NCBI GenBank assembly: GCA_016715995.1
Contig: JADJXF010000009.1
Coordinates: 124,001-188,000 of the forward strand
Length of the DNA stretch: 64,000 nt
Direction of reading: 5' to 3'
Origin: Flavobacteriales bacterium
Lineage (GTDB): Bacteria; Bacteroidota; Bacteroidia; Flavobacteriales_F; PHOS-HE28
Shown here: piece by piece, positions 1 to 7,364 of the stretch
How the letters are laid out: every line of letters starts with the position of its first letter
Numbering within the stretch: position 1 is the stretch's first letter
Notes under the pieces: model-generated
Told to the model about the DNA's origin: nothing
Database searches by the model: none
What the model saw: only the letters and a program-made list of their open reading frames with translations
Program-made: the position numbers and the translations under genes

Positions 1-76
1 CAAGCCGCATGGCGCTCACGCTGCCGCCGAAGCCGGAGCCGATGACGATGTGGTCAAGGATCTCGTCGGAGGGCAT
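1..76 (-). CDS. FAD-dependent (GMC / cholesterol-oxidase-like) oxidoreductase, N-terminal fragment
   Basis: Only the first 25 codons are inside the window, reading leftwards from an ATG at 76. The peptide contains HIVIGSGFGGSVSAMRL, the GxGxxG dinucleotide-binding turn followed by the S-A-x-R-L helix typical of GMC and cholesterol-oxidase-like flavoproteins. The rest of the gene lies outside the window, so the substrate cannot be judged. It is on the same strand as the acylation operon that follows, but that operon ends 32 bases upstream of it and a link is not evident. Confidence 0.6.
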   Translation of the reverse strand, partial: MPSDEILDHIVIGSGFGGSVSAMRL

Positions 77-108
77 GCACCAAAGCTATCCTGACGCAGG
101 ATTGATCC

Positions 109-1773
109 TCAGAACTGGAAGTAGATGAACGGCACCATATCCGCAGTGACCGTCTGATAGATGAGCGCCACCACGGCCACGCAGGCCAGCGCCATGGCCC
201 AGAGCGGCAATGCGGCGAAGCCTTCACGGTACCGCTGCTTAAACGTTTCCGGTAGCCAGTGCACCACCAACCCGATGGTCATCACAGCGAATACGCTACG
301 GAAGGCCCAAAGCACATCACCGGCGAGGTGAAGGTGGAAGGATGAAGCGACTTGATGCAGGAACTCGTTCGCGGTCTCGAGGTCGGGGCTGCGGAACCAG
401 ATGCGCGTGAAGCTGATGAAGCAGAAGGTGATGGCCACTTTCCATGCATGAGCGGCCCAATGCGCGCTGTTCTCCCATGGGCTGATGCGCTTCCATTGCT
501 TGTAGATGAGCAGGCCAAGACCGTTGAGTCCGCCCCAGATCACGAACATCCAGCTCGCTCCATGCCACAGGCCGCCGATGAGCATGGTGATCATCAGGTT
601 CAGGTTGGTGGTGATGGCGTTGTGCGCGGCGGGGGAGAACTGCACCAGCACATACGCGGCAGCGATGGCGGACAGGTACACGAAGGGCAGCCACCACCAC
701 CCGGTGAGCAGGATGAGCGCCGCGCCGATCATGCTGAGCATGATCCACGAGAAGAGCGAGCCGCCGCGGTTGCCGCCCATGGGGATGTAGAGGTAATCGC
801 GCAGCCAGGTGCTCAGGCTCATGTGCCAGCGCCGCCAGAACTCGGCCACGTTGCGTGCCTTGTAGGGGCTGTTGAAGTTCATGGTGAGGTGGAAGCCCAT
901 GAGCAGCGCTACGCCGATGGCGATGTCGGTGTACCCGCTGAAATCGGCATACACCTGCAGCGAATAGCCGAAGAGCGCCATCACATTCTCGAAGCCCGAA
1001 TAGCGCAATGGATCGGCGAAGACGCGGTCGATGAAGTTCACGGCGATGTAGTCACCCACGATCATCTTCTTCAGCAGGCCGTTGAGGATCCAGAACACCG
1101 CGATGCCGAACGCCTGCCGCGTTAGGCTGTACGCCTTGGCGATCTGCGGGATGAACTCGCTCGCACGTACGATAGGCCCTGCCACCAATTGAGGGAAGAA
1201 GCTCACATAGAAGCCGAAATCGAGCAGATGGCGCACGGGCTTCAGTTGGCCGCGATAGACATCCACCGCGTAGCTCATGCACTGGAAGGTGTAGAAGCTG
1301 ATGCCCACAGGGAGGAGCACCTTGTTCTCTACGAAGTGCGCGTCCCACACGAGGTTGGCCCAGCGGGCGAAGTAGTTAACCGGTTCAAACGAGGTGTCCG
1401 CGATGGTATTGACGTTCTCGACGACGAAGTGCGCGTACTTGAAGAAGCCGAGCACGAGGAGATTGAGCGTGACACTGGCGGCGAGCAGGAGCCGCTTGCG
1501 GAGCTTACTATCGGTGGCACCACTGGCCCTGCCGATGAGGAAGTCCATGACGATACTGAAGAGCAGCAGGCCCACGAAGAGGCCGCTTGTCTTGTAGTAG
1601 AAGAAGAGGCTCACGCCGAAGAGCCAGCCGCTGCGCCACAGCGGACGCTTGTACACGGCGCTGTAAACCGCCAGCACCACCAGGAAGAAACCCCAGAAGA
1701 AAAGCCGGGTGAAGATGAGCGGGGAACGCTCGTCGTAGAGCAGCAGCGATGACCAGTCGATGCCGTGGACCAT
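109..1773 (-). CDS. MBOAT family membrane O-acyltransferase (AlgI/PatA-like)
   Basis: 554-residue polytopic membrane protein. It has the AlgI-type MBOAT signatures: a PVGISFYTFQ segment near residue 155, FFPQLVAGPI near 190, the FWRRWHMSLSTWLRDYLYIP stretch, and the catalytic histidine in GLWHGASWMF. Family members move an acyl (usually acetyl) group across the membrane for transfer to an extracytoplasmic glycan. Its ATG overlaps the stop of the upstream SGNH gene by one base (TGATG), so the two are translationally coupled. MBOAT plus SGNH partners is the layout of alginate, peptidoglycan and other exopolysaccharide O-acetylation systems. The acceptor here is unknown, but the LysM-bearing protein at the head of the operon favours peptidoglycan or a wall-associated glycan. 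Confidence 0.9.
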   Translation of the reverse strand: MVHGIDWSSLLLYDERSPLIFTRLFFWGFFLVVLAVYSAVYKRPLWRSGWLFGVSLFFYYKTSGLFVGLLLFSIVMDFLIGRASGATDSKLRKRLLLAASVTLNLLVLGFFKYAHFVVENVNTIADTSFEPVNYFARWANLVWDAHFVENKVLLPVGISFYTFQCMSYAVDVYRGQLKPVRHLLDFGFYVSFFPQLVAGPIVRASEFIPQIAKAYSLTRQAFGIAVFWILNGLLKKMIVGDYIAVNFIDRVFADPLRYSGFENVMALFGYSLQVYADFSGYTDIAIGVALLMGFHLTMNFNSPYKARNVAEFWRRWHMSLSTWLRDYLYIPMGGNRGGSLFSWIMLSMIGAALILLTGWWWLPFVYLSAIAAAYVLVQFSPAAHNAITTNLNLMITMLIGGLWHGASWMFVIWGGLNGLGLLIYKQWKRISPWENSAHWAAHAWKVAITFCFISFTRIWFRSPDLETANEFLHQVASSFHLHLAGDVLWAFRSVFAVMTIGLVVHWLPETFKQRYREGFAALPLWAMALACVAVVALIYQTVTADMVPFIYFQF

Positions 1774-3008
1774 CAGCGGCTCGTAAGCTTGATATGCCTA
1801 GCGTACGCCTCCATCAACGCGCCGTAGAGCAGGTCGCCAAGCAGTGCGTAGCCGGGTCGTTTCAGATGGATGCGATCCGGCTGGGCAAGCCCTGCCTTTT
1901 CCCATGACCGTATGCTGCCTTCGCCGCCCATCACGCCCAACGCGTCCCAAACGCCCACGCCCTCGCTGGCGCTGAGGCGCAGCATGGCATCGCGCACGGC
2001 TCCGGCGTTCTTGTTCACGAAGCGGCGCTTCACGTAGCTGTCGGTGTTGGTGGTGAGCAGGATGGCCGCATCGGGATTGGCGATGCGGATGCGCCGGATC
2101 AGTTCGCGGTAATTCGCCTCGTACCGTGCGGCGCTGAAGTCCGGGTCGTGCGCATCGTTGATGCCGATGGAGAGGATCACGAGATCCGGATGCAACTGAG
2201 CAAGCTCTTCGCTGAAGCGCTGGCAGCGCAGCCAACTGGCGGTGCTGGCGCCGTTCACGCCGAGCGCGTGCAGCACGATGCCCGGGTCCTTGCTGTCGAG
2301 CACGATGCCGCGCAGGGTGAATTGCCGCTGCGTGCTGTCCGTGCGCTCGATGCGCAGTTGGAGCGTGTCGCGCTGGCGGTCGTAAGTGAATTCGGTGAAG
2401 CCTGCCCGTTCATCCACGCGGCGAGCGATGCGCACGGTGGTGTCCGCGCTCCACGCGAACACCTGGTAGCTGCTGTCCATGCGATGCAGCACCCGCACCT
2501 TGTCGAAGGTGTAGCCGGGGTAAACATCGCCACGGAAGCTCACCTTCAAGTGGGCGAGGGAATCGTGCGTGGTGACGCTGATGCCCGCCACGCCGAGCGC
2601 GGAGCTGTCTGTGCGCATCACGTTGCGCACGGCCGTCCACTTCCCGGTGAATTCCGGGTTGTACCACCATGGGTTGTTGCTCTTCGCCATGGTGTATGGG
2701 AAGATGAAGCCGCGTCCCGCTCGTGCCCCTGGCACCATGTTCTGCATGCGATGACGCAGTTCCATGCTCCACATGTCTGCTTGCACATGTGATCCCCCGA
2801 TGTGCGCCACGTGAATCTGCCCATCGCCCTCGAAGACCAGCTGGTCCAGCTTCGCATGGTAGCGTTCCCACGCTGTGCTGTCGCCTTTGAAGACGATGCG
2901 ACTGACGGCAGGATTCATGAATGGCTTGGTGTCCGCGCTGAACGGATTGGATTGGCCGATGGCGTGTGCGGCAACCAGTAAGGTGAACAGGAAGGCTGGG
3001 CTTCTCAT
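1773..3008 (-). CDS. Secreted SGNH/GDSL-family hydrolase or acyltransferase partner (first of two)
   Basis: 411 residues beginning with a signal peptide (MRSPAFLFTLLVAAHAIGQ). SGNH blocks can be seen: block I as HIGGSHVQAD, where the nucleophile serine sits in GGS rather than GDS; block III as LSIGINDAHD; and a C-terminal DRIHLKRPGY carrying the Asp-x-x-His pair. In O-acetylation systems such proteins (AlgX, AlgJ, PatB types) receive the acyl group from the MBOAT and place it on the glycan in the periplasm. The gene starts one base after the stop of the second SGNH gene and overlaps the MBOAT start, so all are probably one transcript. An esterase role removing the same groups is also possible. 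Confidence 0.85.
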   Translation of the reverse strand: MRSPAFLFTLLVAAHAIGQSNPFSADTKPFMNPAVSRIVFKGDSTAWERYHAKLDQLVFEGDGQIHVAHIGGSHVQADMWSMELRHRMQNMVPGARAGRGFIFPYTMAKSNNPWWYNPEFTGKWTAVRNVMRTDSSALGVAGISVTTHDSLAHLKVSFRGDVYPGYTFDKVRVLHRMDSSYQVFAWSADTTVRIARRVDERAGFTEFTYDRQRDTLQLRIERTDSTQRQFTLRGIVLDSKDPGIVLHALGVNGASTASWLRCQRFSEELAQLHPDLVILSIGINDAHDPDFSAARYEANYRELIRRIRIANPDAAILLTTNTDSYVKRRFVNKNAGAVRDAMLRLSASEGVGVWDALGVMGGEGSIRSWEKAGLAQPDRIHLKRPGYALLGDLLYGALMEAYARHIKLTSR

Positions 3009-3009
3009 G

Positions 3010-4494
3010 CTAGGGCACGGTGCTATGGTAAACGGCGTACTCGTTGATGAGCGCCGTGTAGAAGAGCTCGCCCACCTTGCGCGCGCCCAGCGGGCTGAAA
3101 TGCGTGTAGTCCTCGGCGGCGAGCGGCGGATCGGCCTGCACCCAGCTCACCATGCTGTTTCGTCCGCCCATGGCGGCGTACATGTCCCAGAAGGCCGCGC
3201 CCTGCGCCAGCGCGCTGGCCTTCATCGCGTCGCGCACGTCCTCGAGGTATGGCCGCGTCACGTATTCCTCACCTTCCTTGATGCTCATGTCGCTTGGGCC
3301 GATCGCGATGACGCACACGCCCGGAATGAGTTTCTTCAATCGCGCGATCAACCGGCCGAAGAAGCGCCCGTAGCCCTCCGCCTCCTCCTTGCTCTTGATG
3401 TTGGGCAGGGTGTTGCCGCCGTATTGGAGGATCAGCAGCCGCGCATCGAGTTCAGCGTACATCCGCGCGAGCAGCGCCTGATCGCCCTTGTCGAATTCGT
3501 AGCCCGCCGCGCCGCGCGCGGAGATGTTGTCCATCGCCACGCCTGTCGTCCCATCGAGCGCGATGCCGAACACGTCGGGGCTGTCGGCGCCTTCGAGGGT
3601 GATGGTGACCTCCCCCGGCGTGCGCGGGAAGCGCCATTCGCGCATGAGCAAGCGCGCCTCCGGTTCAATGGTCTCCTCATTCACAAGCGCGCCATCAGCT
3701 TCCATGCGCAGGGCGAGCGGCGCCCGGTGCCAGCCGAAGAAGAGCCTGCATTCGGTCCATGCGCGGGCCTTGCCGTAGGAACGCTTATCAGGGCGCAGGG
3801 TAATGGTGGCTGTCCGCGATAGCGTATCAAGCGGCACGCTATCGGGAAGCGCGGGCGTGAAGCGGCAATACGCGGAGAGCGCGCCGTACCGCTTGTGCAT
3901 GTGCTGCTTGAAGCGCGGGTCCATGGCGCTGTACCGCTGCCATTCGGCGCTGAGCTCGCGTTGCACGCTGAAGTGCGGGCTCACATCGAGCACGGCGATC
4001 ATTCCCGGGCCGCTGCCGCCGAATTGCGTCTGCAGCTTGTTGCGCACGTATGCCGTGATGCGGTCGCCCTCGATCTGCGAGTCGCCATAGTGCAGGATGC
4101 GGATCGGCTCTTGCGCCGCATAGGCCGATTGCAGCGATTTGAAGAAGGGATGGAGGATGCTCGCGCCCTGCGCTGGGAAGTGGAAGCGGATGCGGTCCTC
4201 CAGCGGAGCCAGCTTGCTCTCGTCGAACTTGATCGGTGCGCTCGCGCTATCCACGACGGCAGCTACCACGTATTCCACCGCCACCGTATCCGTTGCGGCG
4301 CTGTCGGCTTGGACGGCGAGGATGTCAGCGATGTCGACGTGCTCCTTGCGCTCCGCGAAGAACAGTTCCTGGGCGCGTGGCAGGCGCAGGGTGAAGAGGC
4401 CGAGGTCCACGCCCTCCTTGGGCAGCGCCTGGCCGATAAGCGCGAGCAAGGCGAACACCACGCAACAGAAAGCGAGCACGCGCGCGGGGCTCAT
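3010..4494 (-). CDS. Membrane-anchored SGNH/GDSL-family protein (second of two)
   Basis: 494 residues with one N-terminal hydrophobic segment (residues about 5-25), probably an uncleaved anchor or signal peptide. Block I is classical (LHYGDSQIEGDR), block III appears as LQYGGNTLPN, and the C-terminal catalytic pair is in DYTHFSPLGARKVGEL. A beta-sandwich-like insert between block I and block III contains the aromatic-rich region around residues 200-330. Its ATG overlaps the stop of the LysM gene by four bases (ATGA), and the next SGNH gene begins immediately after its stop, so translation is coupled. It probably works with the MBOAT protein in periplasmic O-acylation. Two SGNH genes per MBOAT suggests separate transfer and editing roles, or two acceptors; this is inference. 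Confidence 0.85.
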   Translation of the reverse strand: MSPARVLAFCCVVFALLALIGQALPKEGVDLGLFTLRLPRAQELFFAERKEHVDIADILAVQADSAATDTVAVEYVVAAVVDSASAPIKFDESKLAPLEDRIRFHFPAQGASILHPFFKSLQSAYAAQEPIRILHYGDSQIEGDRITAYVRNKLQTQFGGSGPGMIAVLDVSPHFSVQRELSAEWQRYSAMDPRFKQHMHKRYGALSAYCRFTPALPDSVPLDTLSRTATITLRPDKRSYGKARAWTECRLFFGWHRAPLALRMEADGALVNEETIEPEARLLMREWRFPRTPGEVTITLEGADSPDVFGIALDGTTGVAMDNISARGAAGYEFDKGDQALLARMYAELDARLLILQYGGNTLPNIKSKEEAEGYGRFFGRLIARLKKLIPGVCVIAIGPSDMSIKEGEEYVTRPYLEDVRDAMKASALAQGAAFWDMYAAMGGRNSMVSWVQADPPLAAEDYTHFSPLGARKVGELFYTALINEYAVYHSTVP

Positions 4495-5993
4495 GGCTTC
4501 ACCGGGACTTTGATGCGCTGGCCCGGCCGTATGCCGGGGCCGATGCGGTTGACGCGCATGAGCGAGTCGGCATCAACACCGGGGTACCGTTTGGCGATAA
4601 CGTAGAGTGAGTCGCCCTTGCGCACCGTATACCATGTGAAGCCGCTTTCCTCTTTGGACGTTTCGGTTTTCGCTGCCTCTGCGGCTTTTCGCTGCGCGGG
4701 TGCCTTCACCGAAGCCTCGTCAGTCTTCGGTGCGTTCTGGTTCACTGGTTCATCGCCCTCCTCGCTCTTCTCCTTCTCTTTCTCGAAGCGCGTGCGGTGC
4801 GCGGGCGTCACCCAGATCACCAGCTCCTCGCCCACATCGATGTGGTCGCTCTTCATCCGGTTCCAAGTCTTCAGCTGCGACACCTTCACGCCGAAGCGCT
4901 GCGCGATGCGGCCGAGGTAGTCGCCGCTGCGCACACGGTAGTAGACCGCCTCACGTCCTTCCGGGCCTTTGGCCACCGCGTCCTCTCCTGGTTCGCTGGC
5001 CTTGCGCTCGGCCTCGGCCAGCCATTGCTGCAGGTGCTGCACCGAATCCGTCAGTGCTGTGTAACGGCTCCGCTCACCTGCAGGCAACAGCAAGGCATGG
5101 AAGGCGGGTACGCGGTCGCCGAAGAGCACGGGATTCAGCGCCTGCAAGCGCTCCTTGGGAATGCCGAGCGCGACGGCCAACGCCGTGAGCCGCAGCTCCT
5201 GCGGCGCCCGTATAGTATCCGCCGGTTCGAATGGCCGAACATGGATCAAGGCGATGCCGAGCTGTTCGGCGTGCGTGGCCAGGTAGGTCATCGCCATCCA
5301 CATCGGGAGCACATCGCGGCTGCCCGAGGTGAAGTGTGGGTAAAGCATGCGCAGGTCCGAGGATCCGCTGGTGCGCTGCCGCGCGCGCGTGAGGTTCGCC
5401 GGGCCGCACGCGAATGCCGCGACCGTCATGGGCCAATCGGCGTAGCGCGCGTGCAGGTCCTTCAGGTAACGCATGGCGGCCATGGTGCACAAGCGCGGGT
5501 CGCGGCGCTCGTCGAGGTCGGCGCTCACGGAAAGGCCGTAGCGCATGGCGACCGGATAGGTGAGGCTCCACAGACCGCCACCGCCTTCGCTGTTGCCGTG
5601 CAGCGTGTTCATGGCCGAGAGCGCCAGCGGCAGGTACCGAAGATCGCGTGGCAAGCCGTGGCGCGTCAGTTCGCCATCGATAAGCGGGTAATACTCTTCG
5701 GCGATGCCCAGCAGCGCGCGCAGGTCCTCGCGGCGCGGCTCGCCCAATTCGTCCACCAGACGGGCCACCAGGCTGTCGGCGAAAACAGGGAGTTCCGGCA
5801 CCGCCGCGCGCAATTTGCGGTAGATGTCGCGCGTGTCCATGGCGCGGATAACGCCGGGCCGGCTGCTGTGGCGTGCCTCCTCCAAGGCAGCGCGCACCGG
5901 CCAGGTGGCCACGAGGCTATCGAGGCGCCAGAGCGTTTGGGCTTGTGCGCCGAAAGCGGTTAGTGTGAGGAAGAGGGCTACGCGCGCGCGCAT
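4491..5993 (-). CDS. MltD-like lytic-transglycosylase-fold protein with two LysM domains; catalytic Glu apparently lost
   Basis: 500 residues from the ATG at 5993, chosen because it opens directly into a signal peptide (MRARVALFLTLTAFGAQA); an in-frame ATG at 6050 adds an unlikely 19 residues. The SLT-like domain (about residues 95-225) has YLPLALSAMN, a GLW turn, RYGLSV, LDERRDPRLC and an AAFACG segment, matching the order of MltD-type enzymes. Two LysM domains follow (about 355-400 and 450-499). The family's catalytic glutamate (the E of the usual ES dipeptide) is Leu125 here, WQ is WS, and AYNxG is AFACG. It may therefore bind rather than cleave peptidoglycan. It is the first gene of the four-gene acylation operon, which suggests it tethers the machinery to the wall. 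Confidence 0.85.
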   Translation of the reverse strand: MRARVALFLTLTAFGAQAQTLWRLDSLVATWPVRAALEEARHSSRPGVIRAMDTRDIYRKLRAAVPELPVFADSLVARLVDELGEPRREDLRALLGIAEEYYPLIDGELTRHGLPRDLRYLPLALSAMNTLHGNSEGGGGLWSLTYPVAMRYGLSVSADLDERRDPRLCTMAAMRYLKDLHARYADWPMTVAAFACGPANLTRARQRTSGSSDLRMLYPHFTSGSRDVLPMWMAMTYLATHAEQLGIALIHVRPFEPADTIRAPQELRLTALAVALGIPKERLQALNPVLFGDRVPAFHALLLPAGERSRYTALTDSVQHLQQWLAEAERKASEPGEDAVAKGPEGREAVYYRVRSGDYLGRIAQRFGVKVSQLKTWNRMKSDHIDVGEELVIWVTPAHRTRFEKEKEKSEEGDEPVNQNAPKTDEASVKAPAQRKAAEAAKTETSKEESGFTWYTVRKGDSLYVIAKRYPGVDADSLMRVNRIGPGIRPGQRIKVPVKP

Positions 5994-6133
5994 GAACACC
6001 GCGTAAAGCAAGAACCGGACACCTGTGCAGATCACGCCAGGAGAACGCAATTCTACACGCGGGGGTGTTGAGGCATTCCGTGCGCGAACCGGGATGGGCT
6101 ATTGCCGCGAGCGCGATGGAAGTAATCATGCGG

Positions 6134-6877
6134 CTAACCTCCATCCATCACTCCCGGTCTTTCGGGGGGGGGGGCACGCCGGGCCATTTGCCAAGACTCG
6201 CGGTGTTCCAGTGCACTTGCTTCCGGTGGCGATGCCAGTCCCTTATCCACGGCGAACAGGACGAGGGATGCGCGGTTATGGATGCCGAAGCGTTGGCTGA
6301 ACCAGCGCCTGTGGTGGTCCACTGCGTGCCGGCTGGCCCGCATGCGCTCGGCGATCTGCTCATTGGACATGTCCGGGCCATCGCAGATGTGTTGCAGCAT
6401 CTCCAGCGCGCGGGGCGGGATGCCCAAGGCCAAGGCCCGCTCCTCCACTTGTCCGATCGCGTGCCCGGCCCATTCCTGCTGCACGCGATCACCGCCGTGG
6501 GTCATCACCTCATCGATCGCGTTGCTGAGCACGGCCAGCGACGTGCTCTTGGGCAGGAAGGCGCAAGCGCCGGTGGCGAAGGCTCGTCGCATCAATTGCG
6601 CGTCGAAGAAAGCGGTGAGCACCATCACGCGCACGGAAGGCCGGTTGGCGTGAAGCCAGGAGATCACCGCGAAGCCATCCATGCCCGGCATGCTCAGGTC
6701 CACCAAGGCGATGTCGGGCGCGGGCAGTTCCTCCATTCCGCGGATGAAGTCCTCGCCGCTGGATGCAGCGAGAACCGCACGGCAACCTGGCATACGTGCA
6801 ATCATGCCGCCCAGCGCTTCCAGCACAAGCGGATGGTCATCCACGAAGGCGATGCTGCGAATAGGTGATTCGTCCAT
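6134..6877 (-). CDS. NarL/LuxR-family two-component response regulator
   Basis: 247 residues. The receiver domain (1-115) has the acidic pocket D13-D14, phospho-acceptor D60 in LVDLSMPGMDG, and K110 in FLPK. The C-terminal LuxR/GerE helix-turn-helix spans about 150-212 (SNEQIAERMRASRHAVDHHR, ending in NRASLVLFAV). The ATG at 6877 opens into the normal first strand of the fold and lies 22 bases from a TAACTTGT -7-like box; the alternative start at 6934 would precede that box. No histidine kinase gene is adjacent, so the partner is encoded elsewhere. The coding tail after the HTH crosses an 11-G tract on the plus strand (6164-6174), so its last 15 or so residues depend on that run being the right length. 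Confidence 0.9.
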   Translation of the reverse strand: MDESPIRSIAFVDDHPLVLEALGGMIARMPGCRAVLAASSGEDFIRGMEELPAPDIALVDLSMPGMDGFAVISWLHANRPSVRVMVLTAFFDAQLMRRAFATGACAFLPKSTSLAVLSNAIDEVMTHGGDRVQQEWAGHAIGQVEERALALGIPPRALEMLQHICDGPDMSNEQIAERMRASRHAVDHHRRWFSQRFGIHNRASLVLFAVDKGLASPPEASALEHRESWQMARRAPPPERPGVMDGG

Positions 6878-6898
6878 GATGAGCGTATTGAATGCGTG

Positions 6899-6906
6899 AC
6901 AAGTTA
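6899..6906 (-). promoter_or_regulatory. Candidate -7 promoter element of the response regulator
   Basis: Minus-strand TAACTTGT resembles the Bacteroidota TAnnTTTG -7 box and lies 22 bases upstream of the chosen ATG (6877). It sits between a half-site (GAATGCGT, 6890-6897) and the first complete dyad (6917-6928), where a bound regulator could affect transcription. Confidence 0.4.
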
Positions 6907-6916
6907 ACTGCCAGCG

Positions 6917-6928
6917 ACGCGAATGCGT
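6917..6928. promoter_or_regulatory. Putative regulator-binding dyad, copy 1
   Basis: ACGCGAATGCGT, flanked by G and C so that the arms GACGC / GCGTC are perfectly complementary around GAAT. It lies 40 bases upstream of the response regulator start, near where the -33 element should be. The same 12-mer with one A/G difference recurs exactly 84 bases away. Auto-regulation by the neighbouring NarL-type protein is a plausible inference. Confidence 0.45.
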
Positions 6929-7000
6929 CTGCATTATTCGTAAAGCGATGATGAGCTGATTGTTACCGCGCGTGGATGGAAATGCTGGTGTGCTCCACCT

Positions 7001-7012
7001 ACGCGAATACGT
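7001..7012. promoter_or_regulatory. Putative regulator-binding dyad, copy 2
   Basis: ACGCGAATACGT, the core of an 8-bp inverted repeat CACCTACG / CGTAGGTG (6996-7003 and 7010-7017). It matches copy 1 in 11 of 12 positions, with a centre-to-centre distance of 84 bp, about eight helical turns. Confidence 0.45.
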
Positions 7013-7119
7013 AGGTGCGCTGGCTTGGAAAGCGCGGATCGTGATGCCATCTTTAGGCCCAGCGCCGCGCCATGCATGACCACTATGAACTGTCTTTGCT
7101 GCTCACCATGTGCTGTGCT

Positions 7120-7203
7120 CTACAAAGAAGCCCCCGGTGTTTGCGCACCGAGGGCTTTGGTCACTCATGTCCCACCAAACTCTGACGCAAGATGAACACG
7201 AGC
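7120..7203 (-). ncRNA. Candidate small RNA ending in a terminator-like hairpin
   Basis: On the minus strand a TACCTTTG box (7208-7215) is followed about 50 bases later by a strong hairpin (arms at 7146-7158 and 7128-7139, loop GCAAA-like) and a pyrimidine-rich run CTTCTTTG. The hairpin resembles the AAGCCC...GGGCTT terminators elsewhere in the window (19547-19570, 24648-24666). The simplest reading is a short transcript of roughly 85 nt. A 21-codon frame (MSDQSPRCANTGG...) overlaps it but looks incidental. No known RNA family was recognised, and the boundaries are guesses. Confidence 0.25.
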
Positions 7204-7211
7204 TAGGCAAA

Positions 7212-7270
7212 GGTACCGACCCCGCCCGGAACAAGCCGCGAGCCGGGCGGGGCGGTGAGCACCCGGTACC
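7212..7270. repeat. GC-rich composite inverted repeat
   Basis: The inner arms CCCCGCCCGG (7220-7229) and CCGGGCGGGG (7243-7252) are perfectly complementary. They are enclosed by two copies of the palindrome GGTACC (7212-7217 and 7265-7270). It would fold into a stable stem in either strand. It lies upstream of the secreted-protein gene at 7365. Confidence 0.5.
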
Positions 7271-7364
7271 GCAAGCGGGCCGGAAGCGGAGGCAGCGCAC
7301 CTGAGTGTGGGCATGTCCTCCATGTGCCAAAGACGCGGCAAAGAAGTTTGAACAATCGAGGAAC

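Larger units (their letters stand above)
6878..7364. other. Structured intergenic region between the response regulator and the next gene
   Basis: 487 bases without a convincing protein gene. Reading left to right it holds a -7-like box for the regulator, two copies of a dyad ACGCGAATRCGT, a terminator-like hairpin at 7128-7158, a candidate minus-strand promoter TACCTTTG at 7208-7215, and a GC-rich composite inverted repeat at 7212-7270. These are listed separately. The only ORFs here are overlapping low-complexity frames that I regard as spurious. Confidence 0.6.

Noticed and set aside
7217..7300. Resemblance of the GC-rich region to SRP (4.5S) RNA
   Set aside because: A GGCCGGAAGC string is present but the conserved asymmetric-loop sequence of SRP helix 8 is not, and the arms do not pair correctly around it.
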